A stretch of 64,000 nt of DNA from an uncultured Lachnospiraceae bacterium (GTDB lineage Bacteria; Bacillota; Clostridia; Lachnospirales; Lachnospiraceae): positions 59,750-123,749 of the forward strand of contig CAKXYI010000005.1 in the NCBI GenBank assembly GCA_934899185.1. The letters run 5' to 3'. Below are positions 47,506 to 56,705 of the stretch, piece after piece. How positions within the stretch are numbered: the first letter of the stretch is position 1; each line of letters begins with the position of its first letter. Both the position numbers and the translations under genes were made by a program. The notes below the pieces were generated by a model. It was not told the origin of the DNA. It was given only the letters and a program-made list of their open reading frames with translations, and ran no database searches.

Positions 47506-47583
47506 GTAAGACCAAAAGGCATGGAACTCTCATAAATTCATGGATGGCATACCATGCACCTCGCGAGTAAGACCAAAAGGCAT
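47506..47583 (+). repeat. 17-bp direct repeat in the rpoA-rplQ gap
   Basis: GTAAGACCAAAAGGCAT occurs at 47506-47522 and again at 47567-47583, 61 bp apart, in the 133-bp spacer before rplQ. Between them GGCATACCATGCACC can form a small hairpin. The function is unknown; a ribosomal protein binding site or a past duplication are the simplest ideas. Confidence 0.7.
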
Positions 47584-47618
47584 TGCGAAGTGAGCCATCA
47601 CATAAGGAGGAAAATAAA

Positions 47619-48143
47619 ATGGCAAAGTATAGAAAGTTAAGCAGAACATCTTCACAGAGAAAGGCATTACTGAGAAATCAGGTAACAAACCTTTTATATC
47701 ATGGAAGAATCGTTACAACAGAGGCTAAGGCAAAGGAAGTTCAGAAGATCGCTGAAGGAATCATTGCTATGGCTGTTAGAGAAAAGGACAACTTCGATGA
47801 AGTTACCGTACAGGCTAAGGTTGCCCGTAAGGACAAAGACGGCAAGCGTGTAAAGGAAGTTGTTGATGGTAAGAAGGTTACTGTATATGATACAGTAGAA
47901 AAGAAGATCAAGAAGGATCAGCCATCTCGTCTTCATGCAAGAAGAGAAATGCTTAAGGTATTATATCCTGTAAAGTCTGCTGGTAAGACTAAGAAGGAAA
48001 TCAAGGAAGTTGATATGCCTAAGATGTTATTCGAGGAAATCGCTCCTAAATATGCTGACCGTAATGGTGGTTATACAAGAATCGTAAAGATCGGACCTCG
48101 TAAGGGTGACGGTGCATTAGAAGTAGTTCTTGAGTTAGTATAA
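47619..48143 (+). CDS. rplQ: Ribosomal protein L17 (bL17), long form
   Basis: 174 residues from ATG 47619 (AAGGAGG upstream), against about 120 in E. coli. The usual core is present at both ends ([20 protein letters not shown], and [17 protein letters not shown]). A Lys-rich insert of about 55 residues (around 60-115, [19 protein letters not shown]) accounts for the extra length. It closes the alpha operon. Confidence 0.96.
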   Translation: MAKYRKLSRTSSQRKALLRNQVTNLLYHGRIVTTEAKAKEVQKIAEGIIAMAVREKDNFDEVTVQAKVARKDKDGKRVKEVVDGKKVTVYDTVEKKIKKDQPSRLHARREMLKVLYPVKSAGKTKKEIKEVDMPKMLFEEIAPKYADRNGGYTRIVKIGPRKGDGALEVVLELV

Positions 48144-48162
48144 TCCATTTATGAACGAAGAA

Positions 48163-48200
48163 GACCTCCCGTAGTTTGAAATGCTGCGGGAGGTTTTTTA
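48163..48200. terminator. Terminator between rplQ and mutS2
   Basis: ACCTCCCGTAG (48164-48174) pairs with CTGCGGGAGGT (48184-48194), followed by six T on the forward strand. The convergent mutS2 may share it. Confidence 0.9.
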
Positions 48201-48214
48201 TTGTTGAAATAAAG

Positions 48215-50617
48215 TTATTTGAAAGTGACGATCGTGACACCGGCATCGCCCTCACCAAATTCGGCGAGATGGAATTCGTCGACGATCTTTTGTTTCCTTA
48301 AATACTGATGTACTGCCTTACGCAGGGCACCGGTTCCTTTGCCGTGGACGATACGGACGGATTTTAAATGTGATAAATAAGCATCATCTAGATACTTATC
48401 CAGTTTGGCTACGGCCTCGTCGCCGTTGAGCCCCAAAAGGTTGATCTCCGGGGAGATAGTAGCGGCCTTGCTAAAGCCACCATTGCCTGTGTAACGGCTC
48501 TTTTTGCCGGTTGTCTTAGCAGCTGTATCATTGTCCTCTAAGAGGACCAGATCATTGATGTTGACCTTGGAACGCATAATGCCCATCTGCACCTGCAGAT
48601 CGCCTTTGACGTTTGGCAGGGAGTAAACGGTTCCGTTGATGTTCATGGAGAGCACCTTGACCGGATCACCTACACGCAGGTTCTTTGGTACTTTATGGTT
48701 CTTTGGATTCTCTGCCTTTTTGGCACCGACAGAGGCTTTCTGGCGGCTGTCTGCTAATTTCTTACCGACAGCGGCACGCTTGGCTTCCATCTTGGCAATA
48801 TCCGGGTTGGAATGACTGTATTTGTTGAAGTCGCGGATGGTCTCGTCTGCAATCTGCTTGGCTTCCTGCAAGATGTGGGAAGCATCCTCATTTGCCTGAC
48901 GAAGAATTTTATCCTTAGAGGTATTCAGCCGTTCTTCACGCTCTTTTAACTTCTTTTGCAGATCTGCAATTTCTTTTTTCTGTCGTGCAATTTCCTCACT
49001 GTCACGCATCATAGCAACTCGTCTTTGCTCTAAGTCGACCATGAGGTCCTCAAAATTCTGGTCATCTTCCGTGACATGGGCCTTGGCATCCGCGATCAGG
49101 TCATCTGACAGACCGAGTTTTTTTGAGATAGCAAAGGCATTACTCTTTCCCGGGATACCGATGAGCAGATGATAGGTCGGACTCAGGGTTTCTACGGAAA
49201 ATTCACAACAGGCATTTTCTACGCCCGGTGTGGATAAAGCATACATTTTTAACTCACTATAGTGGGTCGTTGCCATGGTAAGGACACCGCGCTCATGTAA
49301 ACTGGATAAGATAGCAGTCGCAAGGGCTGCACCTTCTTTGGGGTCTGTACCGGCACACAACTCATCAAAAAGACAGAGGTAATGTCCACTGGATCTCTCT
49401 ACCTTCCGTAAGATATGCACAATATTGGTCATATGTGAGGAGAAAGTCGAGAGGGACTGTTCAATACTCTGCTCGTCTCCGATATCAGCAAAGATATCAT
49501 CAAACACGGCTAACTGGCTACGATCCTTGGTCGGGATATGCAGTCCTGCCTGCCCCATCAGGCTGAGCAGTCCGCAGGTCTTGAGGGAGACCGTCTTACC
49601 ACCGGTATTTGGACCTGTTACAATGAGGAGGTTATAGTCCCTCCCCAGTGTCAGATCGATCGGTACGACATGTTTGGGATCCAAAAGCGGATGTCTTGCC
49701 GCGCGCAGATGGATGATGCCATCGGTATGAAACTCCGGCTCAACGGCGTTCATCTTGCGGGCGAGTTCTCCCTTGGCAAAGATGAAATCCAGTTCTGCCA
49801 AGATCATAAAGTCCTGTGAGATCTCCTCTGTATGTTCTGCGACAAGATTGGACAAGTCGGCTAAGATCTTTTCAATCTCCTCTGCCTCCTGCAATTCCAG
49901 TTCACGCAGGGAGTTGTTGAGATTGACGACGGACATAGGCTCGATAAATAGGGTAGAGCCACTGGAGGACTGGTCATGTACCATGCCGGGAACGTAGTTC
50001 TTGTACTCTGCCTTGACCGGCAGACAATAGCGCCCGCCACGGACTGTGATCACGCCATCCTGTAAGTAAGAACGTGTCGTATTGTTGTTTAACATGGTAT
50101 TCATCTGGGTGCGGATACGCTCGCCGATGACATTCTTTTGCCTGCGGATATTTTTCAGCCCAGGACTGGCATCGTCCGCGATGCTATCTTCCGATAAGAT
50201 ACAGTGGCGGATCTCCTGACAGACCGGTGTGAGTGGTTCCAGATTGTTAAAGAAATGAGCCAGATGATCGCCCTCGATCGACAGATCATTTTCACTGCGT
50301 CCATAGGTCTTGACCCGCTTGGCAACCTCTAAAAGAGAGGCAATCGCCAATAGTTCCGAAATCGTCAAAGAAGACCCGATCTCCAGATGTTTTAGGAAAG
50401 GACGTACATCCGTAATGCCGGAGAAAGAGACACTTCCCCGTTTAAAGATACGGCTGAGAGCATCCTTGGTCTCTGCCTGCATGCGTTTGATCTGTGAAAG
50501 ATCAGAAACGGGCAGAAGTTCACGGCAATAAGCCTTTCCCTGTGTACTGCCAGCACATTGCTCCAACAGAGCGATTATTTTGTTGTATTCGAGTGTTTTT
50601 AATGCTTTCTTATTCAT
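48215..50617 (-). CDS. mutS2: Endonuclease MutS2 / ribosome-rescue factor
   Basis: 800 residues from ATG 50617. MutS-type core and ATPase domain with Walker A GPNTGGKTVSLKT, Walker B CLFDELCAGTDP, a long coiled coil (about 530-640) and a C-terminal Smr domain with VRIVHGKGTGALRKA. In other Firmicutes MutS2/RqcU limits recombination and splits collided ribosomes. The start MNKKALKTLEY matches family N termini. There is no ribosome binding site before this ATG, and TATAAT lies seven bases upstream, so the mRNA may be leaderless. Confidence 0.95.
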   Translation of the reverse strand: MNKKALKTLEYNKIIALLEQCAGSTQGKAYCRELLPVSDLSQIKRMQAETKDALSRIFKRGSVSFSGITDVRPFLKHLEIGSSLTISELLAIASLLEVAKRVKTYGRSENDLSIEGDHLAHFFNNLEPLTPVCQEIRHCILSEDSIADDASPGLKNIRRQKNVIGERIRTQMNTMLNNNTTRSYLQDGVITVRGGRYCLPVKAEYKNYVPGMVHDQSSSGSTLFIEPMSVVNLNNSLRELELQEAEEIEKILADLSNLVAEHTEEISQDFMILAELDFIFAKGELARKMNAVEPEFHTDGIIHLRAARHPLLDPKHVVPIDLTLGRDYNLLIVTGPNTGGKTVSLKTCGLLSLMGQAGLHIPTKDRSQLAVFDDIFADIGDEQSIEQSLSTFSSHMTNIVHILRKVERSSGHYLCLFDELCAGTDPKEGAALATAILSSLHERGVLTMATTHYSELKMYALSTPGVENACCEFSVETLSPTYHLLIGIPGKSNAFAISKKLGLSDDLIADAKAHVTEDDQNFEDLMVDLEQRRVAMMRDSEEIARQKKEIADLQKKLKEREERLNTSKDKILRQANEDASHILQEAKQIADETIRDFNKYSHSNPDIAKMEAKRAAVGKKLADSRQKASVGAKKAENPKNHKVPKNLRVGDPVKVLSMNINGTVYSLPNVKGDLQVQMGIMRSKVNINDLVLLEDNDTAAKTTGKKSRYTGNGGFSKAATISPEINLLGLNGDEAVAKLDKYLDDAYLSHLKSVRIVHGKGTGALRKAVHQYLRKQKIVDEFHLAEFGEGDAGVTIVTFK

Positions 50618-50624
50618 AAAATGT

Positions 50625-50671
50625 ATTATACACAAAAATATATTGAAAGACCAGTCATTCAACCGTATAAT
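50625..50671. promoter_or_regulatory. Overlapping divergent promoters of mutS2 and the YhaM-type gene
   Basis: Forward: TTGAAA (50643-50648), 17 bp, TATAAT (50666-50671), for the nuclease gene. Reverse: TATAAT (complement of 50625-50630) with a weak -35 about 17 bp away, for mutS2. The two promoters overlap. Confidence 0.6.
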
Positions 50672-50760
50672 AAAAACTGCATGAATGTAGTAAAGATAGG
50701 GCGTAAGGGCATATAGAGGTATGGCGCAAGAAGACGCTCTGCATAGAAGAGGAGAATGTA

Positions 50761-51711
50761 ATGAGATTTATCAAAGACCTCACAGAGGGAGAAAGAATCA
50801 ATGAAATATATTTGTGCCGCAAAAAGCAATCGGCACTGACCAAGGCAGGAAAGCCATACGAAAGCCTGATGCTGCAGGATAAGACCGGGACACTGGATGC
50901 CAAGATCTGGGAACCGAGTTCCATGGGAATTGATGACTATGACGAATTGGATTATATCTGGGTGCAGGGAGATATCACATCTTTCCAGGGCGCATACCAG
51001 TTAAATATCAAGAGACTGCGCGTTGCGCAGGAGGGCGAATACATACCGGCGGATTATCTTCCGTGTTCTGATAAGGACGTGGATCTCATGTATGAGGAAT
51101 TGCTGGGATTTATCGGGACGATCAAGGCACCATATATGAAGCAACTGCTTTTGAGTTTCTTTGCAGACGAGGATTTTGCCAAGCGTTTTAAGTTCCATTC
51201 TGCTGCCAAGAGTGTGCATCATGGCTATGTGGGAGGCCTTTTGGAACATACACTGGGCGTGACAAAGAATTGTGATTTTTACGCACAGACTTATCCGATT
51301 TTAAATCGTGATTTACTTTTGACTGCTGCTATTTTCCATGATATCGGAAAATTGGATGAACTTTCCCCATTTCCACAGAATGACTATACCGATGAGGGAC
51401 AGTTGTTGGGACACATTATGATCGGCGCTGCCAAGGTACAGGAGCGTATCAATACGATCGAGGGATTCCCGGAGGTCAAGGCAAGGGAACTGATCCACTG
51501 TATTTTGGCACATCACGGCGAATTGGAATTTGGTTCACCGAAGAAGCCTGCGATCGCAGAGGCAGTGGCACTTAGTTTTGCGGACAACATCGATGCCAAG
51601 ATGGAGACCATGAAAGAAGCCTTAGGCAATGTGGCAGAGGGCGACCTCAAGTGGCAGGGATTCAACCGTTTGTTTGATTCTAATATCAGAAAGACAAGTA
51701 CAGAGGACTAA
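50761..51711 (+). CDS. yhaM: 3'-5' exoribonuclease YhaM family (OB + HD domains)
   Basis: 316 residues. The N-terminal OB fold (about 12-90, with MLQDKTGTLDAKIW) binds nucleic acid; the HD phosphohydrolase domain (about 150-290) has HHGYVGGLLEHTLGV, AIFHDIGKLDEL and CILAHHGELEFGSP. YhaM trims RNA and single-stranded DNA 3' ends in Gram-positive bacteria. GAGGAG precedes the start. The methyltransferase gene begins one base after its stop. Confidence 0.92.
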   Translation: MRFIKDLTEGERINEIYLCRKKQSALTKAGKPYESLMLQDKTGTLDAKIWEPSSMGIDDYDELDYIWVQGDITSFQGAYQLNIKRLRVAQEGEYIPADYLPCSDKDVDLMYEELLGFIGTIKAPYMKQLLLSFFADEDFAKRFKFHSAAKSVHHGYVGGLLEHTLGVTKNCDFYAQTYPILNRDLLLTAAIFHDIGKLDELSPFPQNDYTDEGQLLGHIMIGAAKVQERINTIEGFPEVKARELIHCILAHHGELEFGSPKKPAIAEAVALSFADNIDAKMETMKEALGNVAEGDLKWQGFNRLFDSNIRKTSTED

Positions 51712-51712
51712 T

Positions 51713-53158
51713 ATGAAAAAGAATGATACCTTTATCCTGAAAATCGAAGATATGGGCATCGGCGGTGAAGGCATTGGCAAATATGAGGGGATGACCTTTT
51801 TTGTCAAAGATGCCGTCATTGGAGACGAGATTCTTGCGGGCGTGACTAAGCTGAAAAAAGGCTATGGCTACGCCCGCCTTGTTGAAATTGTGAAACCATC
51901 GCCGAAGCGTGTGGAGGCTCCCTGCAAGATAGCAAGACAGTGCGGGGGATGTCAGATCCAAAATCTCTGTTATGAGGAGCAACTGGTTCTCAAACAGAAA
52001 AAAGTCGAAAATAACTTAAGGCGGATCGGCAGCTTTTCACAGGAACAAGTGGAAAAGGTCATGGAGCCAGTGGTCGGGATGGAGGATCCGTTCCGCTATC
52101 GCAATAAGGCGCAGTTTCCTTGTGGATATGATAAGGACGGCAATATCGTCTTTGGATTTTATGCGGCAAGGAGCCATCAGGTCATCCCGATCGATGACTG
52201 CCTGCTGGGGGTCAGTGAGAATGCAAAGATCCTAGCTGTCATCAAAGAGTACATGGAAGCCTGCCATATCAAGCCTTATGATGAGACGACAGGGCAAGGT
52301 CTGCTGCGTCATGTCTTGATACGCAAAGGTTTTCATAGTGGACAAGTCATGGTCTGCCTGATCATCAATGGGGATAAATTGCCGCAGGCAGATCGATTGG
52401 TGGAGAGTTTGTCGGAAGTCCCGGGCATGCACAGCATTTCTTATAATGTAAATAAGGAAAAGACCAACCGTATCCTTGGTGATAAGGTGCAGCTTTTGTG
52501 GGGAGATCTGTGTATCCGCGATACCATTCATCGGGTCAGAGAAGAAGAGTCTGGGGGATTTACCAGGACAGATGAGAGCGTGACTTTTGCTATCTCGCCA
52601 AAATCTTTTTATCAGGTGAACCCGGTGCAGACGGAGAAATTGTACAGTCTTGCTTTGGAGTATGCGGGACTGACAGGCAAGGAGATCGTCTGGGATCTTT
52701 ACTGCGGTATCGGAACCATTTCTTTATTTTTGGCACAGGCGGCAAAGCAGGTGTATGGTGTGGAAATTGTGCCGGAAGCCATTGCGGATGCCAGAGAAAA
52801 TGCCAAGAATAATCAGATCGAAAATGCAACTTTTTATGTGGGCAAGGCAGAGGAAGTGCTACCGGCATGGGTAGAAGAACATGCAGATGATGGTGATGCA
52901 GGTCTGCACCCGGATGTGATCGTTGTGGATCCGCCGCGCAAGGGTTGTGATGAGAAGTGCTTGGAAACCATGGTTGCCATGGCACCGGAGCGGATCGTTT
53001 ATGTCAGTTGCGATTCCGCTACTTTGGCCAGAGACTTGAAATACTTACAGGGAAAGGGGTATGAGGTGCTGCGCGTGCGACCGGTCGACCAATTTTGCCA
53101 CTCCATGCATGTTGAGTCAGTGGTTCTGATGCAGTATTGTGGAAAAGAGAAGAAATAG
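51713..53158 (+). CDS. rlmCD: 23S rRNA (uracil-C5)-methyltransferase, RlmD/RlmCD type
   Basis: 481 residues from ATG 51713. A TRAM domain (about 5-62, IEDMGIGGEGIGKYEGMTFF) is followed by iron-sulfur cysteines in CKIARQCGGCQIQNLC, a central domain and the SAM domain with DLYCGIGTISLFLA and catalytic DPPRKGCD plus YVSCDSATLARDL. It makes m5U in 23S rRNA (position 1939 and possibly 747). Last core gene before the accessory island. Confidence 0.93.
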   Translation: MKKNDTFILKIEDMGIGGEGIGKYEGMTFFVKDAVIGDEILAGVTKLKKGYGYARLVEIVKPSPKRVEAPCKIARQCGGCQIQNLCYEEQLVLKQKKVENNLRRIGSFSQEQVEKVMEPVVGMEDPFRYRNKAQFPCGYDKDGNIVFGFYAARSHQVIPIDDCLLGVSENAKILAVIKEYMEACHIKPYDETTGQGLLRHVLIRKGFHSGQVMVCLIINGDKLPQADRLVESLSEVPGMHSISYNVNKEKTNRILGDKVQLLWGDLCIRDTIHRVREEESGGFTRTDESVTFAISPKSFYQVNPVQTEKLYSLALEYAGLTGKEIVWDLYCGIGTISLFLAQAAKQVYGVEIVPEAIADARENAKNNQIENATFYVGKAEEVLPAWVEEHADDGDAGLHPDVIVVDPPRKGCDEKCLETMVAMAPERIVYVSCDSATLARDLKYLQGKGYEVLRVRPVDQFCHSMHVESVVLMQYCGKEKK

Positions 53159-53232
53159 GCGAGTTTAACCACAAGATGTTGTGGTTTGAGGGCAAAAAAT
53201 GGGACGAAAATCGACCAGTTTTTGCCCGATTT

Positions 53233-53248
53233 TTTTGCCCATTTTTAT
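53233..53248 (+). repeat. Island motif copy 1 (TTYTGCCCATTTTKAT)
   Basis: TTTTGCCCATTTTTAT. It matches copies at 61467-61482 and 62821-62836 at 14 or more of 16 positions. It lies between the core genome and the first recombinase remnant. Confidence 0.55.
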
Positions 53249-53336
53249 AGATGCATAGGGGCAAAAAAGAGATTTTGGGGTGATTTGAGGAAAAAAGAGA
53301 GGAGGAAACAAAAGAAAATTGCAGATGAATATGTGA

Positions 53337-53379
53337 GGCGGTACTTATTTTAGAAATGAAATAGGTACCGCCATTTTTA
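53337..53379 (+). terminator. Rho-independent terminator-like hairpin
   Basis: GGCGGTACTTATTT pairs with AAATAGGTACCGCC with one mismatch, followed by ATTTTTATTG. It lies between the core operon and the recombinase remnant. Confidence 0.75.
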
Positions 53380-53405
53380 TTGTCAAAAGAACAGGAGGAA
53401 GAAAA

Positions 53406-54173
53406 GTGTCGGGATTATTTTGTAGCAGCCCGCAGCTCTGCATACTGGAGAGACAAATGCAGCAGCCACCGGGGTATCGTCCGAGAGGACAGGGGATCTG
53501 TATCATGAATGCAGAAGAATGGAAAAGCCGCGGGAATTATACCGAGCTTGTGGATTGTGTGATCAGCAGTATGCAGATGGAACATCTGAAAAAGAGGATA
53601 AGTGAAATTTTTGAGAAGGTAGATAAGGAAATGATTTTCGGAAGTATGAAATATCGAAAAGATTTCTATTTTCTACTGACAGGCAGAAGAGGGAAAAACC
53701 TATGCATGGAGGCCATTCACCGGATTACAAGAAATGATGGAGATTTTATAGGAGCCTTCCGACAGAATGTCATACGGGTGATTGGTAGCTACGGAAAGGA
53801 GCAGGAGCCGGATGAGTATGAGGACAAGATAAAAGCAAAACAGCAAGAAATGGTGGCGCTGATAGCCGAGAACGCAAAGACAGGCTCTTACACGCAGGAA
53901 TTTGATGAACGCTACCGGAGCATCGCAAAGGAAATCGAAATCTTAAAGCAGGAGCAGGCAGAGACCAGAAAGAAGAAAAGACTGGCAGAAAGTTATGAAC
54001 AGAGGGTAAAAGACATGGATGCATTCATAAGGGGAAGCACCTGTCAGATACCGGAATTTGACAATGACCTTGTCAGAAGGTTGATTTCAAGCATCAAAGT
54101 AGTCTCTGCCGAGAAAATGATTATCCAGTTTCAGTCGGGAATCGTCATGGAACAGGAAATCAGATATGACTAA
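53406..54173 (+). pseudogene. C-terminal remnant of a large serine recombinase
   Basis: 255 residues from GTG 53406 with AGGAGGAAG upstream, so a fragment could still be translated. The resolvase catalytic domain is missing. The C-terminal two thirds match large serine recombinases: a helix around RQNVIRVIGSYG, a charged coiled coil (about residues 140-205) and the closing strand segment FDNDLVRRLISSIKVV. The first third does not line up cleanly with the family zinc ribbon and may be frameshifted or rearranged. It marks the left side of the island. Confidence 0.75.
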
Positions 54174-54179
54174 GAAAAA

Positions 54180-54222
54180 GGCAGGGATGACAACTGAATA
54201 AGGAAAGCGTTATTCCTGCCGG
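54180..54222. other. Large hairpin downstream of the recombinase remnant
   Basis: GGCAGGGATGAC can pair with GTTATTCCTGCC around an 18-base loop. There is no T run after it. It may be what is left of a recombination site or a weak terminator. Confidence 0.45.
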
Positions 54223-54349
54223 TTTGCGGTAAGAATAAGATAATGGAATAATTATAAGCATTATGATATGATTTTGGCATATTAAGGATATAGAAAATGT
54301 GATATATTCTATCTTTAAGAATAGAATAATTGATTTTTGAGAGGTTATG

Positions 54350-55144
54350 ATGAGCAAACAACTTGTAGAGACTTTGACAGATGCAGCAGTAATGGATGCT
54401 TCACATATTTCTAGTGCAATAGAATTGGATGGATATTATGGTGTATATGAAACAATGGTCGAATACCTTGATGAATATTTGGATGGATTTTACAAATCAA
54501 GTAAAGATAGTCTCTTGCACAGATATATACGAACACAATTGGTGGATGGGCTTTTATATGAAGCTGTAATAGAGAATACACCAGAAGAATATGTGTTGTG
54601 TGAACACAATGAAGCGCTATTTAATCTTTTTGGATATTCGTTCTCTGTTGTAGGAGATTTGCCGCTAGGATATCCCGAATATGATGAGGAGTATTTTGAG
54701 GAGTGGAAAGAGTTCGCTGAAAAAGTGAATAGTTTCTATTGTGATAATATTAATGAGCAATGGGCAGAACATGTATTCTATATTCTTTATACTAATAAGG
54801 ATTTTTTGTTCAGATTTAATACAGAAGTCGCAAAAGTAGTTAAAGATCTAAAAAAAGCAGATTATCCCAACATGCTAAAAAGAGATGGCGTAATAAAAAG
54901 AAGAAATTTTCCGGTATGGTTACAAAAAGCTGTAAAAATGAGAGACAGAAATCGCTGTCAGTTATGTGGAAAGGATTTGTCTGGAACATATAATTTGTCA
55001 GATGAGAATTTCGATCATATGGTACCATTGGAAGATGGAGGAACGAATGATCCCTGCAATATACAGTTGACGTGTGAGCATTGTAATAAATCTAAGGGGG
55101 CAAGGAGTAGAGATTATAAAAATATTATAATTCCTTTTTGGTAA
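54350..55144 (+). CDS. HNH endonuclease-domain protein
   Basis: 264 residues from ATG 54350 (AGAGG six bases upstream; another ATG directly before it is closer to the site). The first 190 residues are acidic and mostly helical, without a recognised family. The last 75 hold a full HNH nuclease: RDRNRCQLCGKDL, the catalytic DHMVPLEDGGTNDP and CEHCNKSKG, with two CxxC zinc pairs. It is AT-rich compared with the core genes. It is the first gene of a probable three-gene operon with the kinase and AlbA-type genes. Nuclease activity on invading DNA is a reasonable guess. Confidence 0.88.
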   Translation: MSKQLVETLTDAAVMDASHISSAIELDGYYGVYETMVEYLDEYLDGFYKSSKDSLLHRYIRTQLVDGLLYEAVIENTPEEYVLCEHNEALFNLFGYSFSVVGDLPLGYPEYDEEYFEEWKEFAEKVNSFYCDNINEQWAEHVFYILYTNKDFLFRFNTEVAKVVKDLKKADYPNMLKRDGVIKRRNFPVWLQKAVKMRDRNRCQLCGKDLSGTYNLSDENFDHMVPLEDGGTNDPCNIQLTCEHCNKSKGARSRDYKNIIIPFW

Positions 55145-55187
55145 TGAATATATGTGAAAAAGAAGTTATCTGGCAGGGGGTGATAAA

Positions 55188-56696
55188 ATGGAATCAGTAA
55201 TTAATAAATTATTTGAGTACTATGACAATGTTTTTTTCGAAGAAAAAGTTGAAGTGGATCAGCGAGGATATATGGGGACTCATTATGATGGATTAAATTT
55301 AGATTATTATTTAGAGGATTCCATTTTTGGAATTGATTATTTATCCATTGAAGATTACTTTGAAACGGTAGCAAACGTGAAATATGTTGAAACGGAAAGC
55401 CTTTTTAATCAATATTCCAATAAGAACTTGGAAACTAAACAACAAGTAATTGGAGCCATTTTAACATTAGTTAATAGTTCTTCATATCGGAAAGAAATGA
55501 AAAATACTATTATGGATAAATCCAAAGCTTTTCTAAAACGATTTGGATTAGAATTAAAAGAAGATGCAGGAATTATACAGATAAAGAATGACTATAAACT
55601 CTTTGAGGGAAGTTATTGTGAGATTTTTCTGTTTAATGAGCAGATTTACAAAAAGCAGCTTAAGGCACAATATCGATCAGATGAAGCATGGAAGAAGAGA
55701 TTTAAATACGAGTATGAAAATATGCTTAGATTGGCTAAGTCACCGTATGTTCTGAAGGTTTTTAATTATGATGGGGACAATGACTCATATTTAATGGAAA
55801 AATGCGACTGCAATGTTTATGATTATTTGGAGAATAATCCATTTAAAGATGATAAGTTGATTTTGCAAATTATTGAAGAACTGTTATTAGGAATGAAAGA
55901 TGTTCATGAAGCGGGCATAATACATAGAGATTTGCATTTGGGAAATATTTTAATTAAAGAGGGACATGTTGTATTGTCTGATTTTGGGTTGAGCAAAGAT
56001 ACCATGATAAACCATAGCTTGAAATCGACTTCAACCCCGAAGAACTCACATTATTTTATTGATCCCATTGGACTGCATGATTTTACTGCATTGGACAAGC
56101 TGAGTGATATATATTCGATTGGAAAAATCATTGATTATATTACAAGCGAAAGTGAGTTAAACAAAAAGTTGTCTTTTGTTATCAGTAAAGCAACAGAACG
56201 TAATAGAGTTAAACGCTACGCTACGATGGACGAAATGATTCAGGACGTAAATAGCTCCGTGAAAGAGCTTTCAGAAGAAGAAAAAATTAGGAATATCGAG
56301 GAGAATCTGCAACGAGGTGAGATTTCCAAGGATGTAGAAGAATTTGTGATGAGACTTATGAGGCAGGAGCAACTTTCTAATTACATCGTAAGAAAACAGC
56401 TATATGCATTTTGGAAAGTATTAATACAATTCAACGAAATAGATCAGTTGGCACTTTTGGGTGAGATAGATAGAACATATTCAGAAGCAACCGGTTATGG
56501 GCACTTCGAAAATTATGATTTGTTTGCTGGTATAGCGTATAATGTTATTAAGAATTCTGCTAATATAAAAATACAGAGAAAAGCGTACAGCATACTGGAG
56601 GGATGTGCCAGTTACAGGTATAATGCCAGTGATTATCTCAAAGAAATTAATATATATTATCCCAACATATTGTCTCAGGAAAAGAGAAAAATATAA
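55188..56696 (+). CDS. Ser/Thr protein kinase with extra N- and C-terminal domains
   Basis: 502 residues. An N-terminal region of about 130 residues without recognised family precedes a eukaryotic-type kinase domain (about 135-365). It has a glycine-poor loop at FEGSYCEIF, a candidate Lys at 155-156, the catalytic HRDLHLGN (His246 to Asn253) and DFG (265-267). The last 130 residues are helical. There is no membrane helix, so it is cytoplasmic. The catalytic residues look intact. Soluble kinases occur in phage defence systems; here it sits between an HNH nuclease gene (43 bp upstream) and an AlbA-type gene (9 bp downstream). Confidence 0.88.
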   Translation: MESVINKLFEYYDNVFFEEKVEVDQRGYMGTHYDGLNLDYYLEDSIFGIDYLSIEDYFETVANVKYVETESLFNQYSNKNLETKQQVIGAILTLVNSSSYRKEMKNTIMDKSKAFLKRFGLELKEDAGIIQIKNDYKLFEGSYCEIFLFNEQIYKKQLKAQYRSDEAWKKRFKYEYENMLRLAKSPYVLKVFNYDGDNDSYLMEKCDCNVYDYLENNPFKDDKLILQIIEELLLGMKDVHEAGIIHRDLHLGNILIKEGHVVLSDFGLSKDTMINHSLKSTSTPKNSHYFIDPIGLHDFTALDKLSDIYSIGKIIDYITSESELNKKLSFVISKATERNRVKRYATMDEMIQDVNSSVKELSEEEKIRNIEENLQRGEISKDVEEFVMRLMRQEQLSNYIVRKQLYAFWKVLIQFNEIDQLALLGEIDRTYSEATGYGHFENYDLFAGIAYNVIKNSANIKIQRKAYSILEGCASYRYNASDYLKEINIYYPNILSQEKRKI

Positions 56697-56705
56697 GGAG
56701 TGGCT

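Larger units (their letters stand above)
53159..53405. other. Left edge of the accessory island: inverted repeats, no gene
   Basis: Just after the methyltransferase stop, AACCACAA and TTGTGGTT (about 53167-53186) form a small hairpin. GGGCAAAAAA (53190, 53259) and its complement TTTTTGCCC (53219, 53231) occur twice each. The second complement is part of a 16-bp motif repeated elsewhere in the island. No coding sequence is seen. Confidence 0.6.
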
